A program made the position numbers and the translations under genes. From Roseburia rectibacter (GTDB lineage Bacteria; Bacillota; Clostridia; Lachnospirales; Lachnospiraceae): a stretch of DNA of 64,000 nucleotides. The DNA lies in assembly GCF_014287515.2 (NCBI RefSeq), contig NZ_CP092473.1:602001-666000 (forward strand). The letters run 5' to 3'. The notes below the pieces were generated by a model, which saw nothing but the letters and a program-made list of their open reading frames with translations, ran no database searches and had not been told where the DNA came from. Shown here in pieces: positions 35,144 to 45,026 of the stretch; the first letter of the stretch is position 1; each line of letters begins with the position of its first letter.

Positions 35144-35986
35144 TTACTTGTTCTGGTTTCTCCATTCCCGCGGAGAAACACCATAAATATTTTTAAATGC
35201 ACGGGAAAAATGAAGCTGATTTTCGTATCCGACAGCGGAACTGATGTCCGCAATAGATAAGGATGTCAGCTTTAACAATTCGGTAGCCTTTACCATGCGG
35301 TAGTTCATAAGAAATTCCTGCGGAGAGCGGCCAATTGAGTTGCGGAAGATTTTCCCCAAATAACTTCGGTTGATGCCACATACTGTAGCGATATCTTCGA
35401 TCGAGATATTATTCTGAAAATTCTGTTCAATATAATTGATTGCTTCTTTTATATAATAATCACTCATGCGCCCACTGGAAACCAGCTTAGTAGATTTTGC
35501 TGACTGCAGCAGATAATCCATAAATAAATACAGATGGCCAATGAGATGAAAAGAAGATTCATGAGAATGATTTACAATATAAAGCATTTCATCAGCAAGT
35601 TTTTCACGCAATTCTTTGGAGTGTGAATGATAAATGGGCGCATCTTTACACAAATCTGTGACACTTAAAGCTTCTTTTATACGCAAGCCATCAAATTCAA
35701 TCCACATATATTCCCAGGGAAGCTGTTTATCGGCAATGTAGGTGTTGATCTGACCGGGAAAAATAATAAATCCCTGCCCGCTTTTTATGGAATAGGTCTG
35801 TGTTTCACCTTTTGCATTGTCAGCCATAAGGGTTCCGGTTCCGGAAAGAATATAGTGAAACAGGTAGTGGTTGCGTGTTGCAGGCCCGAATGAATGGCCG
35901 GGATCACACTGTTCATATCCAAACTGATACATACACAGATCAATAAAATTTTCATTCGGAAAAATATTAAATAATATATTGCCCAT
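35144..35986 (-). CDS. AraC-family transcriptional regulator of the galactoside locus
   Basis: The 280-aa product has an N-terminal cupin-like sugar-sensing half and a C-terminal AraC DNA-binding domain with two helix-turn-helices (SIEDIATVCGINRSYLGKIF and LSIADISSAVGYENQLHFSR, then GVSPREWRN). The start at 35986 (MGNILFNIFPNENF) has AAGGAG six bases upstream. It is divergent from the sugar ABC genes, 169 bp apart, so it probably activates them in response to an alpha-galactoside. The inducer is inferred. Confidence 0.93.
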   Translation of the reverse strand: MGNILFNIFPNENFIDLCMYQFGYEQCDPGHSFGPATRNHYLFHYILSGTGTLMADNAKGETQTYSIKSGQGFIIFPGQINTYIADKQLPWEYMWIEFDGLRIKEALSVTDLCKDAPIYHSHSKELREKLADEMLYIVNHSHESSFHLIGHLYLFMDYLLQSAKSTKLVSSGRMSDYYIKEAINYIEQNFQNNISIEDIATVCGINRSYLGKIFRNSIGRSPQEFLMNYRMVKATELLKLTSLSIADISSAVGYENQLHFSRAFKNIYGVSPREWRNQNK

Positions 35987-36077
35987 AAAATACTCCTTAT
36001 ATACCAAAATGCTATATCAATGTCTATTATAACATAAAATATCGCATTTTGATATAAAATTAAAAAAATGATGATAT

Positions 36078-36105
36078 TTGAGGACTCATAAAGGTATGTT
36101 ATAAT
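36078..36105 (+). promoter_or_regulatory. Promoter of the galactoside operon
   Basis: TTGAGG (36078-36083) and TATAAT (36100-36105) are 16 bases apart. TATATCA (36013-36019) and TGATATA (36050-36056) make an inverted repeat upstream and might be an AraC site, but this is a guess. Confidence 0.6.
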
Positions 36106-36155
36106 CAGAATATCAAAAGAGTAAGCGGATATATTGAAAAAAAGGAGAGAAGAAT

Positions 36156-37457
36156 ATGGCAAAAAGAAGTATTTTCCGCAGTGTTGCGGCGGTGCTTGCA
36201 CTTGGCATGTGTATGACGGGTCTTGCCGGATGCGGAAGTGAAAAAAGGGCAGACTGGAAAACCGAAATCGAAGTGGTTTCCTACAAACCGGAAGCAGTTA
36301 AGGCATTTGAAAAAATTGAAAAGCGGTTCAATGAAACACATGATGACATCCATCTGACGATTTCATCTCCAAACGAAGCAATGACTATTTTAAAGACACG
36401 TTTTATCCGGGAGGATTATCCGGATATCATCGCAATCGGAGGGGACAGCAACTATTCCAACTTTTTAGATGCAGATCTGTTTGATGATATTTCCGATCTG
36501 GATGAAGTCCAGACCGTAAAACAGGCATATCTGGATATGGATAAGGAACTGGAGTTTATTCCAAAGGATGGCACGTATGCACTTCCATATGTGGCAAACG
36601 CGGCAGGAATTTTATATAACAAAGATCTGTTTGAGGAAAATGGCTGGAAAGTTCCGACCACCTGGCAGGAATTTACCACACTGTGTGATGAAATAAAACA
36701 GAGCGGAACACTTCCGCTGTATCTGGGCTTTAAAGATACCTGGACCTGTCTGGCTCCGTGGAATGCGCTGGCAGTCGGACTTACCGATTCGGATACCTAC
36801 AATCAGGTAAATATGGGAAATACCACATTTTCCGATACGTATGGACCGGTAGCAGAAAAGATGCGTGCGCTTTTGGATTACGCCGAAAAAAATCCGTATG
36901 CATATGGTTATAACGATGCATGTACAGCATTTGCCCGCGGGGAAGCTGCCATGTATCCGATTGGAAGCTATGCGATTCCCCAGATTAAATCGGTCAACCC
37001 GGACATGAATATCGGCTCTTTTACATTTCCTGCAAATGATAACGAATCAGACAATGTATTAAATTCAGGAATTGATCTGCAGTTTTCCGTAATGAAAGCA
37101 TGCAAAAATAAAGAGGCTGCATATGAAGTTTTAAAATATCTGTATGACGATGAGACCATTCAGATTTATCTGGATGATCAGGGCGGAATTGCCTGCAAAG
37201 ACGGGGATTTTGCAATTCCGGAAACACTCGAGGATATGCGTCCTTACATTGAAAACAACCGCATGGCAGATTATCAGGATCACCATTATCCGAGTGAGAT
37301 GAGTGTGGATGCCATGATCCAGACGTTCCTGCTGGATACAAGCGACAATGCACAGGAAAAGTTTTTGAAAAAATTTGATTCCGACTGGAAGCGCTACAAC
37401 CGGGATCTGATTCGGAAAGTACAGGATTATCAGAAAGAACAGGGGGATGCACAATGA
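36156..37457 (+). CDS. Sugar ABC transporter substrate-binding lipoprotein
   Basis: The 433-aa product is a family 1 extracellular sugar-binding protein. A signal peptide ends in the lipobox LAGC (Cys at residue 26), so it is lipid-anchored outside the membrane. The mature part has typical features (NAAGILYNKDLFEENGWKVP, TTWQEF). RBS AAAGGAG. The stop overlaps the next gene by 4 bp. The context points to raffinose-family sugars, but the sugar cannot be read from the sequence. Confidence 0.92.
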   Translation: MAKRSIFRSVAAVLALGMCMTGLAGCGSEKRADWKTEIEVVSYKPEAVKAFEKIEKRFNETHDDIHLTISSPNEAMTILKTRFIREDYPDIIAIGGDSNYSNFLDADLFDDISDLDEVQTVKQAYLDMDKELEFIPKDGTYALPYVANAAGILYNKDLFEENGWKVPTTWQEFTTLCDEIKQSGTLPLYLGFKDTWTCLAPWNALAVGLTDSDTYNQVNMGNTTFSDTYGPVAEKMRALLDYAEKNPYAYGYNDACTAFARGEAAMYPIGSYAIPQIKSVNPDMNIGSFTFPANDNESDNVLNSGIDLQFSVMKACKNKEAAYEVLKYLYDDETIQIYLDDQGGIACKDGDFAIPETLEDMRPYIENNRMADYQDHHYPSEMSVDAMIQTFLLDTSDNAQEKFLKKFDSDWKRYNRDLIRKVQDYQKEQGDAQ

Positions 37458-38329
37458 AAAAGAAAATGTCAAACAGGGACAAAACATTCTGGGCGGTTAT
37501 CATACCGGTTGTAATCTTATTTTTTGCATTCAATACACTTCCAATGATCAAAGGTGTGATTTACAGTTTTACCAATTATAAAGGATACGGAACTTACGAT
37601 TATGTCGGGATCAGGAACTATGCAGATCTGTTTACGGATTCCCGCGTGGGAAAAAGCTATTTGTTTACGTTTAAATATGCGCTGGCAGGAACGATACTGG
37701 TAAATGTGCTGAGTCTGATCATGGCAGTTGGATTAAACAGTGCAATCCGTTTTAAAAGTGCATTGCGCGGTATTTATTTTGTACCGAATATTTTAGGAGG
37801 ACTTGTCATCGGCTATATTTTCAGTTTTATTTTTACTTACATTCTTCCAACTGTGGGAAATGTGTTCCATATTGGATTTTTACAGAACAGTATTCTTGCA
37901 AGTGAAAAATACGCATGGATTGGTGTGCTGATTGTTGGTGTATGGCAGGCAGTTGCCATGAATACCATCATCTATATTTCCGGTCTGCAGACTGTACCGG
38001 AGGAAGTCTACGAGGCGAGTATGCTTGACGGAGCCAGTAAATGGAAGCAGTTCTGGAAAGTAACATTTCCACTGGTGATGCCGTTTGTGACGATCAATCT
38101 GGTACTGAGCACAAAGAATTTCCTCATGGTATTCGACCAGATCATGTCATTGACCAAGGGAGGTCCGGCACAGAGCACCGAATCCATCTCTTACCTGATT
38201 TATAAAAATGGTATGGATGGCGGACAGTTTGGATTCCAGAGTGCGAATGCAGTCATTTTCTTTATTGTGATCGTGGCGATTTCACTTTTCCAGATGACAG
38301 TCATGAATAAGAAGGAGGAGCAGTTATGA
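37454..38329 (+). CDS. Sugar ABC transporter permease 1
   Basis: The 291-aa membrane protein of the MalF/MsmF type has six predicted membrane segments. The EAA loop that contacts the ATPase is visible (EVYEASMLDGASKWKQFWKV, about residues 187-206). It overlaps both neighbours by 4 bp. No ATPase gene is present in the locus; such importers often share an MsmK/MsmX-type ATPase encoded elsewhere. Confidence 0.93.
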   Translation: MKKKMSNRDKTFWAVIIPVVILFFAFNTLPMIKGVIYSFTNYKGYGTYDYVGIRNYADLFTDSRVGKSYLFTFKYALAGTILVNVLSLIMAVGLNSAIRFKSALRGIYFVPNILGGLVIGYIFSFIFTYILPTVGNVFHIGFLQNSILASEKYAWIGVLIVGVWQAVAMNTIIYISGLQTVPEEVYEASMLDGASKWKQFWKVTFPLVMPFVTINLVLSTKNFLMVFDQIMSLTKGGPAQSTESISYLIYKNGMDGGQFGFQSANAVIFFIVIVAISLFQMTVMNKKEEQL

Positions 38330-39168
38330 TGAAAGAAAAACAGAAAACAAACTGGGTACTTACGATTGTTCTGATTTTGGGGACGGTTACGGTATTTTTC
38401 CCGCTGTATATGGCAGTGATCATTGCGTTTAAGAAACCGAGTGAGATGACAAACGATGTGGCGGGTGCACTTTCTTTCCCGAAACAGTGGAGTTTTGAAA
38501 ATTTCCGTCAGGCAATGGAAGTGACCGATTTCTGGCACTCTCTTGGAAACAGTTTACTGATCACACTGGCAACGATCGTACTGGCAATCCTGATCCACTC
38601 AATTGCAGGCTACGTGATCGGACGCGGCATGGCAAGAAGAAAAAGTTTCCGATTTATCTATCTGTATATTGTCAGCGGAATGTTTGTTCCGTTTTCCATC
38701 TTAATGATGCCTCTGGTAAAGCAGACGGCGCATATGGGACTTGGAAACCGCGCGGGTGTCATTCTGTTGTATCTGGTATTTTATATGCCAATGAACGTCC
38801 TTCTTTACAGTGGGTACTTAAAAAATATTCCGATAGCGCTGGAAGAGGCGGCAGATATTGACGGAGCAAGCACATGGACTACTTACTGGAAAGTGGTCTT
38901 TCCAATGATGATGCCAATGCATGCAACAGTTGCAATCCTGACAGCTCTTGGAACGTGGAATGATGTTATGACACCGCTTGTGATCATGTCTGGAACCGGA
39001 CAGAATACGCTGCCGCTTGCACAGCTTAATTTCCAGACACAGTTTGGAACCAATTACAATCTGGCATTTGCTTCCTATATTTTGGCACTGATTCCAATCC
39101 TGATCTTTTATGTGATCTGCCAGAAACAGATTTTAAACGGTGTGGCAAACGGTGCAGTCAAAGGATAA
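38326..39168 (+). CDS. Sugar ABC transporter permease 2
   Basis: The 280-aa membrane protein of the MalG/MsmG type has six membrane segments and the EAA loop ALEEAADIDGASTWTTYWKV (about residues 170-190). It pairs with the previous permease to form the importer channel. The start ATGATG overlaps the previous stop, with AAGGAGGAG just upstream. The gene after the 35-bp gap is the fused galactosidase/kinase. Confidence 0.93.
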   Translation: MMKEKQKTNWVLTIVLILGTVTVFFPLYMAVIIAFKKPSEMTNDVAGALSFPKQWSFENFRQAMEVTDFWHSLGNSLLITLATIVLAILIHSIAGYVIGRGMARRKSFRFIYLYIVSGMFVPFSILMMPLVKQTAHMGLGNRAGVILLYLVFYMPMNVLLYSGYLKNIPIALEEAADIDGASTWTTYWKVVFPMMMPMHATVAILTALGTWNDVMTPLVIMSGTGQNTLPLAQLNFQTQFGTNYNLAFASYILALIPILIFYVICQKQILNGVANGAVKG

Positions 39169-39203
39169 AAATAAAACGATAAAAATAAAACGAGGTGACT
39201 TCT

Positions 39204-42011
39204 ATGGCAATTATATACAATCCAAATAAAAAAATATTTAACCTGCATACGGCGCATACAACTTATCAGATGCAGGTCGATCCACTGGGATATCTGCTGC
39301 ATCTGTACTATGGAGATAAAACAAACAGCCCCATGGATTATGTTTTAACCTATGCAGACCGTGGATTTTCCGGAAATCCTTATGCAGCGGGCATGGATCG
39401 CACATATTCGCTGGATGCGCTGCCACAGGAGTATCCTTCCATTGGAACTGGGGATTACCGCAATATTGCGCTGAATATCAAAAATGAAAAAGGGGTGGAA
39501 AGCGCAGATCTGCTTTTTAAAAGTTATGAGATCCGAAGCGGCAAATACCAGTTACAGGGACTTCCGGCTGTCTGGGCAGACAAAGAGGAAGCACAGACAC
39601 TGGAAATTGTCCTTGCAGACGAAAACGCACAGGTTGAAGTTCATCTGCTGTATGGTGTTTTGGAAGAAAACGATGTCATTACAAGGAGCGTCCAGATTAA
39701 AAATACGGGAACCGGGCAGATTACGATCGAAAAGGCAGCGGCAGCCTGTCTGGATTTTGTACATGGAGATTTTGATGTCCTGCGGTTTTATGGAAAGCAT
39801 GCCATGGAGCGCAATCTGGAGCGTACGCCGCTGGGGCATGGAACCATTGCGTTTGGCAGCCGCAGGGGAACGTCCAGCCATCAGTATAATCCGGCAGTGA
39901 TTTTGGCAGAAAAAGGAACAACAGAGACCGCAGGCAGCTGCTATGGAATGCTGTTTGTATACAGCGGAAATTTTTCCTGTGAGGCAGAAAAAGATCAGTT
40001 CAACCAGACGCGCCTGCTTCTCGGATTAAATGAAGAACTGTTTTCCTATCCGCTTGCGGAAGGAGAAACCTTTACGGTACCGGAAGTCATTTTGTCTTAT
40101 TCGGCAGACGGATTGTCTGCACTGTCGCAGCAATATCATAACTGCATCCGCAACCATGTGTGCCGCAGCAAATATGTCCATATGCAGCGCCCGGTGCTGA
40201 TCAACAGCTGGGAGGCAGCCTATTTTGATTTTACGGGAGATACGATCGTGGATCTGGCAAAAGAAGCCGCTTCCCTTGGAATTGATATGGTAGTGATGGA
40301 TGACGGCTGGTTTGGGAAAAGAAACGATGATAATTCTTCCCTTGGGGACTGGCAGGTCAATGAAAAGAAACTGGGGGGAAGCCTGGCAGAGCTTATTACC
40401 CGTGTGCATAATCAGGGGGTGAAATTTGGCATTTGGATTGAGCCGGAGATGGTCAATGAAGACAGCGACCTTTACCGGGCACATCCGGACTGGGCAATTC
40501 AGATTCCGGGGAAAAGGCCGGTGCGCTCGAGAAACCAGTTACTGCTTGATTTTTCCAGAAAAGAAGTGCGCGACTGTGTATTTGAGCAGATTTGTGCCGT
40601 GCTGGATCAGGGAAAAATTGATTATGTCAAGTGGGATATGAACCGCAGTATGGCAGATGTCTATGCCGGAAATCTGTCCTATGATTACGTGCTTGGTGTC
40701 TATGATTTTATGGAGCGCCTGTGCAGCCGGTATCCGGATCTTCTGCTTGAGGGATGCAGCGGTGGCGGCGGCAGATTTGACGCAGGAATGCTTTATTATT
40801 CCCCGCAGATCTGGTGTAGTGACAATACCGATGCAATCAACCGCACAAGGATCCAGTACGGAACTTCGTTTTTCTATCCGGTTTCCGCAATGGGGGCGCA
40901 CGTTTCGGCGGTGCCGAACCACCAGACCGGACGGGTGACAAGTTTCCACACCCGCGGGGTGACAGCGATGGCAGGAACCTTCGGTTACGAATTAAACCCG
41001 GCGCTTTTATCCGATGAGGAAAAACAGCAGATCCGGGAGCAGATTAAAACATACAAGAAGTATGAAACACTCATTAACGAGGGAACCTACTGGCGGCTGT
41101 CCGATCCGTTTATGGATGAAATTGCGGCATGGATGACGGTATCAGAGGAACAGGATCATGCATTAGTCAGCGCAGTGCGTCTTAGGGCAGAGGCAAATCA
41201 GGCAGCCGTTTATGTCCGCCTGCGTGGGTTAAAACCGGATGCCGTGTATCTGGAAGAACAGAGCGGCAGACAGTATACCGGTGCGGCACTGATGCATGCG
41301 GGAATTCCGCTTCCGCCGTTTACCGGGGAATATGAGGCATATCAGTTTGCTTTTACAGAACTGAAAGAGGCGGGAAGATTATATGAAAAAGTGCAGAAAT
41401 TGTGTGACGGGAATGCCGAAAAACGGGTGGTCATCAGCATTTACGGTGGCTCCGGTTCTGGAAAAACAACACTTGCAACGGCATTGCAGCAGTACTTTTT
41501 AAATGACGGAACAGGATGTTATCTGCTCTCGGGCGATGATTATCCACACCGGATTCCAAAACGCAACGACGAAGAACGGCTGCGTGTGTATAAAGAAGCC
41601 GGGGAAGACGGACTGCGTGGATATCTCGGGACAAAGAAAGAGATTGACTTCGACCGGATCAATGAAGTGCTTGCGGCATTTCATGAGGGAAAAGATACGA
41701 TCACATTGCGGCATTTGGGACGGGAAGATGGTGAGATTTCATCAGAAGAAACCGATTTTTCAGGAATATCTGTATTGCTTCTGGAGTGGACGCACGGAGG
41801 CAGTGACGATTTACATGGTGTGGATCTATCCGTCTTTCTGGAAAGTTCCCCGGAGGAGACAAAGGAGCGGCGCATCCGCAGAAACCGCGACGAGAATGCC
41901 GCAAGCCCGTTTATCTGCCGTGTGGTGGAACTGGAACAGGAAAAACTCGAAGTGCAGCGCAAAAATGCAGGATTGATCGTGGGAAAGGACGGAAGTGTTT
42001 ATGAACAGTAA
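39204..42011 (+). CDS. agaSK: Bifunctional GH36 alpha-galactosidase / sucrose kinase (AgaSK type)
   Basis: A 935-aa fusion. Residues 1 to about 720 are a GH36 alpha-galactosidase with nucleophile Asp478 (YVKWDMNR) and acid/base Asp540 (CSDNTDAINR). The rest is a P-loop kinase with GGSGSGKT at 748-755. The same architecture is known from Ruminococcus gnavus AgaSK, which frees galactose from melibiose/raffinose and phosphorylates sucrose. The start ATG 39204 has AGGTG upstream; a GTG nine bases upstream is possible. No signal peptide, so it acts in the cytoplasm. It overlaps the next gene by 11 bp. Confidence 0.95.
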   Translation: MAIIYNPNKKIFNLHTAHTTYQMQVDPLGYLLHLYYGDKTNSPMDYVLTYADRGFSGNPYAAGMDRTYSLDALPQEYPSIGTGDYRNIALNIKNEKGVESADLLFKSYEIRSGKYQLQGLPAVWADKEEAQTLEIVLADENAQVEVHLLYGVLEENDVITRSVQIKNTGTGQITIEKAAAACLDFVHGDFDVLRFYGKHAMERNLERTPLGHGTIAFGSRRGTSSHQYNPAVILAEKGTTETAGSCYGMLFVYSGNFSCEAEKDQFNQTRLLLGLNEELFSYPLAEGETFTVPEVILSYSADGLSALSQQYHNCIRNHVCRSKYVHMQRPVLINSWEAAYFDFTGDTIVDLAKEAASLGIDMVVMDDGWFGKRNDDNSSLGDWQVNEKKLGGSLAELITRVHNQGVKFGIWIEPEMVNEDSDLYRAHPDWAIQIPGKRPVRSRNQLLLDFSRKEVRDCVFEQICAVLDQGKIDYVKWDMNRSMADVYAGNLSYDYVLGVYDFMERLCSRYPDLLLEGCSGGGGRFDAGMLYYSPQIWCSDNTDAINRTRIQYGTSFFYPVSAMGAHVSAVPNHQTGRVTSFHTRGVTAMAGTFGYELNPALLSDEEKQQIREQIKTYKKYETLINEGTYWRLSDPFMDEIAAWMTVSEEQDHALVSAVRLRAEANQAAVYVRLRGLKPDAVYLEEQSGRQYTGAALMHAGIPLPPFTGEYEAYQFAFTELKEAGRLYEKVQKLCDGNAEKRVVISIYGGSGSGKTTLATALQQYFLNDGTGCYLLSGDDYPHRIPKRNDEERLRVYKEAGEDGLRGYLGTKKEIDFDRINEVLAAFHEGKDTITLRHLGREDGEISSEETDFSGISVLLLEWTHGGSDDLHGVDLSVFLESSPEETKERRIRRNRDENAASPFICRVVELEQEKLEVQRKNAGLIVGKDGSVYEQ

Positions 42012-43479
42012 ACCGATGCTCAATGCATATCCAGACAGTCTTGGAGGAAATCTTGGGGATATCGTAACATTGCTGAAAACGGAGGCTTTGCAGAATGTAT
42101 TTTCTTCTTTTTACATTCTGCCGAGCCTGTACCATTCCGATCTCGACCGGGGATTTTCCGTGATCGACTATGACCTGAATGAGCAGCTTGCCAACCGGAA
42201 AGACCTTGAACAGTTAAAGGATATGGGAATCGACCTGAAACTGGATTTTATTTTAAACCATGCTTCCGCACAGTCCCCGCAGTTTCGGGATCTTGTGGAA
42301 AAAGGGGAGGCTTCTGCGTACCGCGATTTTTTCATCGATTGGAACCATTTCTGGGAAGGGCATGGAACCATGACGGAGGAAGGCTATATCCAGCCGGATG
42401 AAAGCTGCCTGAAGCAGATGTTTTTCCGCAAACCCGGGCTGCCGATCCTGATGGTGGAATTTCCGGATGGAAAAAAAGTGCCGTACTGGAATACCTTTTA
42501 TCAGGAGGTGCATGGCAGACAGTATCTCGGGCAGATGGATGTAAACATCCAGTCACCAAAAGTGTGGGAGTTTTATCGTGAAACACTGGAAAAAATAGCC
42601 TCTTATGGTGCAACAATCGTGCGGCTGGATGCTTTTGCCTATGCGCCGAAAGCACCGGGAAAGAAAAACTTTCTCAATGATCCGGAGACGTGGGAACTTT
42701 TACAGAAGATCCATACGTTGGCAGAACCTTTGGGACTTACGCTTTTGCCGGAGATCCACGCAGCGTATGATGAAAAAATATATGAGACACTTGCAGAAAA
42801 AGGCTATGCAACCTATGACTTTTTCCTGCCGGGACTGGTCATTGATGCGATTGAGAACCGGCGCGGAACGTACCTTGCGGCATGGGCAGAGGAGATCGTG
42901 GCAAAGAAGATCTCTACGGTCAACATGCTTGGCTGTCACGATGGCATCCCGCTTCTGGATTTAAAGGGGCTGCTTCCGGAAGAGGAGATCCAGTCATTGA
43001 TTGACCGGATCGTATCCCGTGGAGGCATGGTCAAAAATTTACATGGACAAAAGAATCTGTATTATCAGGTAAACGCTACATATTACAGTGCATTGGGAGA
43101 ATCGGATGAAAAAATGCTTCTGGCGCGTGCCATACAGATGTTTATGCCGGGCAAACCTCAGGTCTGGTATCTGGATTTGTTTGCCGGAAAAAATGACCAC
43201 GAAGCGGTGCGGCGCGCGGGAGAATCCGGACATAAGGAAATCAACCGGACAAACCTTTCCACTGATCAGATCGCGGAAGACCTGAAAAAAGATGTGGTTC
43301 AAAAACAGCTTGCGTTAATCCGCATGCGAAATACCCATAAAGCATTTTCGGAAGGCGCAGAGGTAGCAATCTCCGGAGGGGAGAGCTCTCTGCAAATCCG
43401 ATGGGAATATAATAGTGCATTTGCAACATTAAATGTAAATTTTGAATCAGGAACATATACAATAGTAGAAAGCAGATAG
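42001..43479 (+). CDS. Sucrose-6F-phosphate phosphorylase-like GH13_18 enzyme
   Basis: The 492-aa product is a GH13 subfamily 18 phosphorylase. Catalytic residues: nucleophile Asp210 (RLDAFAY), acid/base Glu251 (LLPEIHA), stabiliser Asp314 (CHDGI). The RLDAFAYAPK context and the overlap with agaSK suggest a sucrose-phosphate phosphorylase, which gives glucose 1-phosphate and fructose 6-phosphate from the kinase product, as for R. gnavus RgSPP. Plain sucrose phosphorylase is the alternative. ATG 42001 was chosen over GTG 41995. Confidence 0.85.
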   Translation: MNSKPMLNAYPDSLGGNLGDIVTLLKTEALQNVFSSFYILPSLYHSDLDRGFSVIDYDLNEQLANRKDLEQLKDMGIDLKLDFILNHASAQSPQFRDLVEKGEASAYRDFFIDWNHFWEGHGTMTEEGYIQPDESCLKQMFFRKPGLPILMVEFPDGKKVPYWNTFYQEVHGRQYLGQMDVNIQSPKVWEFYRETLEKIASYGATIVRLDAFAYAPKAPGKKNFLNDPETWELLQKIHTLAEPLGLTLLPEIHAAYDEKIYETLAEKGYATYDFFLPGLVIDAIENRRGTYLAAWAEEIVAKKISTVNMLGCHDGIPLLDLKGLLPEEEIQSLIDRIVSRGGMVKNLHGQKNLYYQVNATYYSALGESDEKMLLARAIQMFMPGKPQVWYLDLFAGKNDHEAVRRAGESGHKEINRTNLSTDQIAEDLKKDVVQKQLALIRMRNTHKAFSEGAEVAISGGESSLQIRWEYNSAFATLNVNFESGTYTIVESR

Positions 43480-43540
43480 TTAAGTTGGGCTGTCGATTGT
43501 ACATGAAACCTAAACTTTATAATGGAAATAATCATAGATG

Positions 43541-43579
43541 AAACAAGCCACATAGGGATAATGCTCGGTGGCTTGTTTT
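43541..43579. terminator. Bidirectional terminator after the galactoside operon
   Basis: AAACAAGCCAC (43541-43551) and GTGGCTTGTTT (43568-43578) form a perfect 11-bp stem, followed by T. The A-run on the left arm makes it useful for the convergent XRE gene too. Confidence 0.85.
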
Positions 43580-43599
43580 GAAAATGGATAATTTGAATC

Positions 43600-44451
43600 T
43601 TATAACTTCGGATTTCGTCTTCTCAGTTTCCTATGTTCCTTTGCCGGCTTGGAACGTGAAAATATTTCTTTTAAGGTCTGTTTTTCTTCGACAGAAAGCT
43701 GGGTAATTTTCATTTCCAAATTTTTGCAGAACAAAAGGAGTAGTCCGTTAATATAAGCATCATTAGAGGCTTCGGGAGTATCCTCTGTAGCAAACTGAGT
43801 TGGAGAAGTAAAACCATCAATGATATTTTTGATCATGCTTTGATAGTCAATATCACTGGCAGTGTTGCTGTCTTTCATATGGGCATTTCTCAGGTCAGAG
43901 ACGATTGGCTTTAAATCTTCCAACAGGATGTTTATGTAATACTGTTCTGTCTCAATGTGGGAAGTATCAAATATTTTTGTAAATGCATCGGTGGAATCGG
44001 CACCGAGTTCGTTCAGTTTATATCTCATCACATCAAGAAAAGCGTTTGCTATCTGAATGCCTTTATCATTAAATCCATCAATATAGATTTCCAGGTCGGT
44101 CATGAATTTGTGGAAGCTTTCATGAGAGAGTAATTCTGATAATAACCGTGGATTATATTTTTCATCAGTCAGTATTTGGACTGCATCATCATTGAGATGC
44201 AGATCGGATACTGACTTATTTGTATGTTCACGTAGTTCGGTTCGGCAAAGAAGATAATCGGTGCTTACTTGATAAAAGTCTGCAAGCGTCAGTAGATTGC
44301 CAAGTGACATATCTACATTTTCATCTTTCTCATAGTTGCCAAGTGTGGAACTTGGGATGCCGGTAGCATCAGACAATTCCTGCAATGACATTTTTTTTTC
44401 TGCGACTCTCAAATCTTTCAGCCGTTCCGGTATGGTAAGCCTTGTGTGCAT
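43600..44451 (-). CDS. XRE-family regulator with a long C-terminal domain
   Basis: The 283-aa product has a Cro/CI-type helix-turn-helix (residues 8-65; SLQELSDATGIPSSTLGNYE) and an uncharacterised acidic C-terminal domain. Regulators of this shape are common on Lachnospiraceae mobile elements, next to RepA_N-type replication genes, as here on the other strand. Its start has GAGGAATG upstream. It is divergent from the RepA-like fragment. The target is not known. Confidence 0.8.
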   Translation of the reverse strand: MHTRLTIPERLKDLRVAEKKMSLQELSDATGIPSSTLGNYEKDENVDMSLGNLLTLADFYQVSTDYLLCRTELREHTNKSVSDLHLNDDAVQILTDEKYNPRLLSELLSHESFHKFMTDLEIYIDGFNDKGIQIANAFLDVMRYKLNELGADSTDAFTKIFDTSHIETEQYYINILLEDLKPIVSDLRNAHMKDSNTASDIDYQSMIKNIIDGFTSPTQFATEDTPEASNDAYINGLLLLFCKNLEMKITQLSVEEKQTLKEIFSRSKPAKEHRKLRRRNPKL

Positions 44452-44666
44452 AGTACATTCCTCGTTTCACAGATATAGATAGACTACCATGATATTGGTG
44501 CAGAATAAAGTGAATTCGAATTCATGTCTTATCCAGAATATTGGAAAAAATCATAAAGAGGATATTTTTCCAGCATCTTGGATATACCGGATTCGTATAA
44601 AAATTTTGAGAAAATAGTTTCATACAATGAATCGGAAAGGAGTACAAAAATTATGGAATGTTGTAA

Positions 44667-45026
44667 ATGTATCAAGAAAATCAATTTAGAAGTATAACGA
44701 ATGAGGCAAAGGCACTTTATATGATTTTGTTGGATCGGCGCTGCTTATCAGAGTGTAATGGTGATGCATGGCGAGATGAATATGGAGCTACATTTATCAT
44801 TTTTACAATCAAAGAAATGATGAAGCTGTTGCATCTGGGAAATAAGAAAATTAACAAGATGCTGAAGGAACTGGAGGTACATAATCTGATTTATCGAAGC
44901 CATCAGGGATTAGGAAAGCCGAATAAGATATATGTGTATGACTTGTTGAAAGCAGATAACGATAATTGGCTGCCAAAGCAATTTAAGCACAGAAAGGGGC
45001 GGACAGGGGAATGGAGAAAACTGTAA
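44667..45026 (+). CDS. RepA_N-like replication-initiator fragment (N-terminal part only)
   Basis: The 119-aa product matches the N-terminal winged-helix part of RepA_N replication initiators (QFRSITNEAKALYMILLDRR, then FTIKEMMKLLHLGNKKINKML and GLGKPNKIYVYDL). The first 20-25 residues of the usual family and the whole C-terminal half are missing. A TAA lies directly before the ATG. An AAAGGAG site upstream serves a frame that stops after 15 codons, so an indel has probably broken the original start. It is most likely a remnant of a plasmid or integrative element. Confidence 0.6.
   Translation: MYQENQFRSITNEAKALYMILLDRRCLSECNGDAWRDEYGATFIIFTIKEMMKLLHLGNKKINKMLKELEVHNLIYRSHQGLGKPNKIYVYDLLKADNDNWLPKQFKHRKGRTGEWRKL

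Noticed and set aside
40026..40949. Several long minus-strand frames opposite agaSK
   Set aside because: All are antisense to a clear GH36/kinase gene, with no start sites or family motifs.
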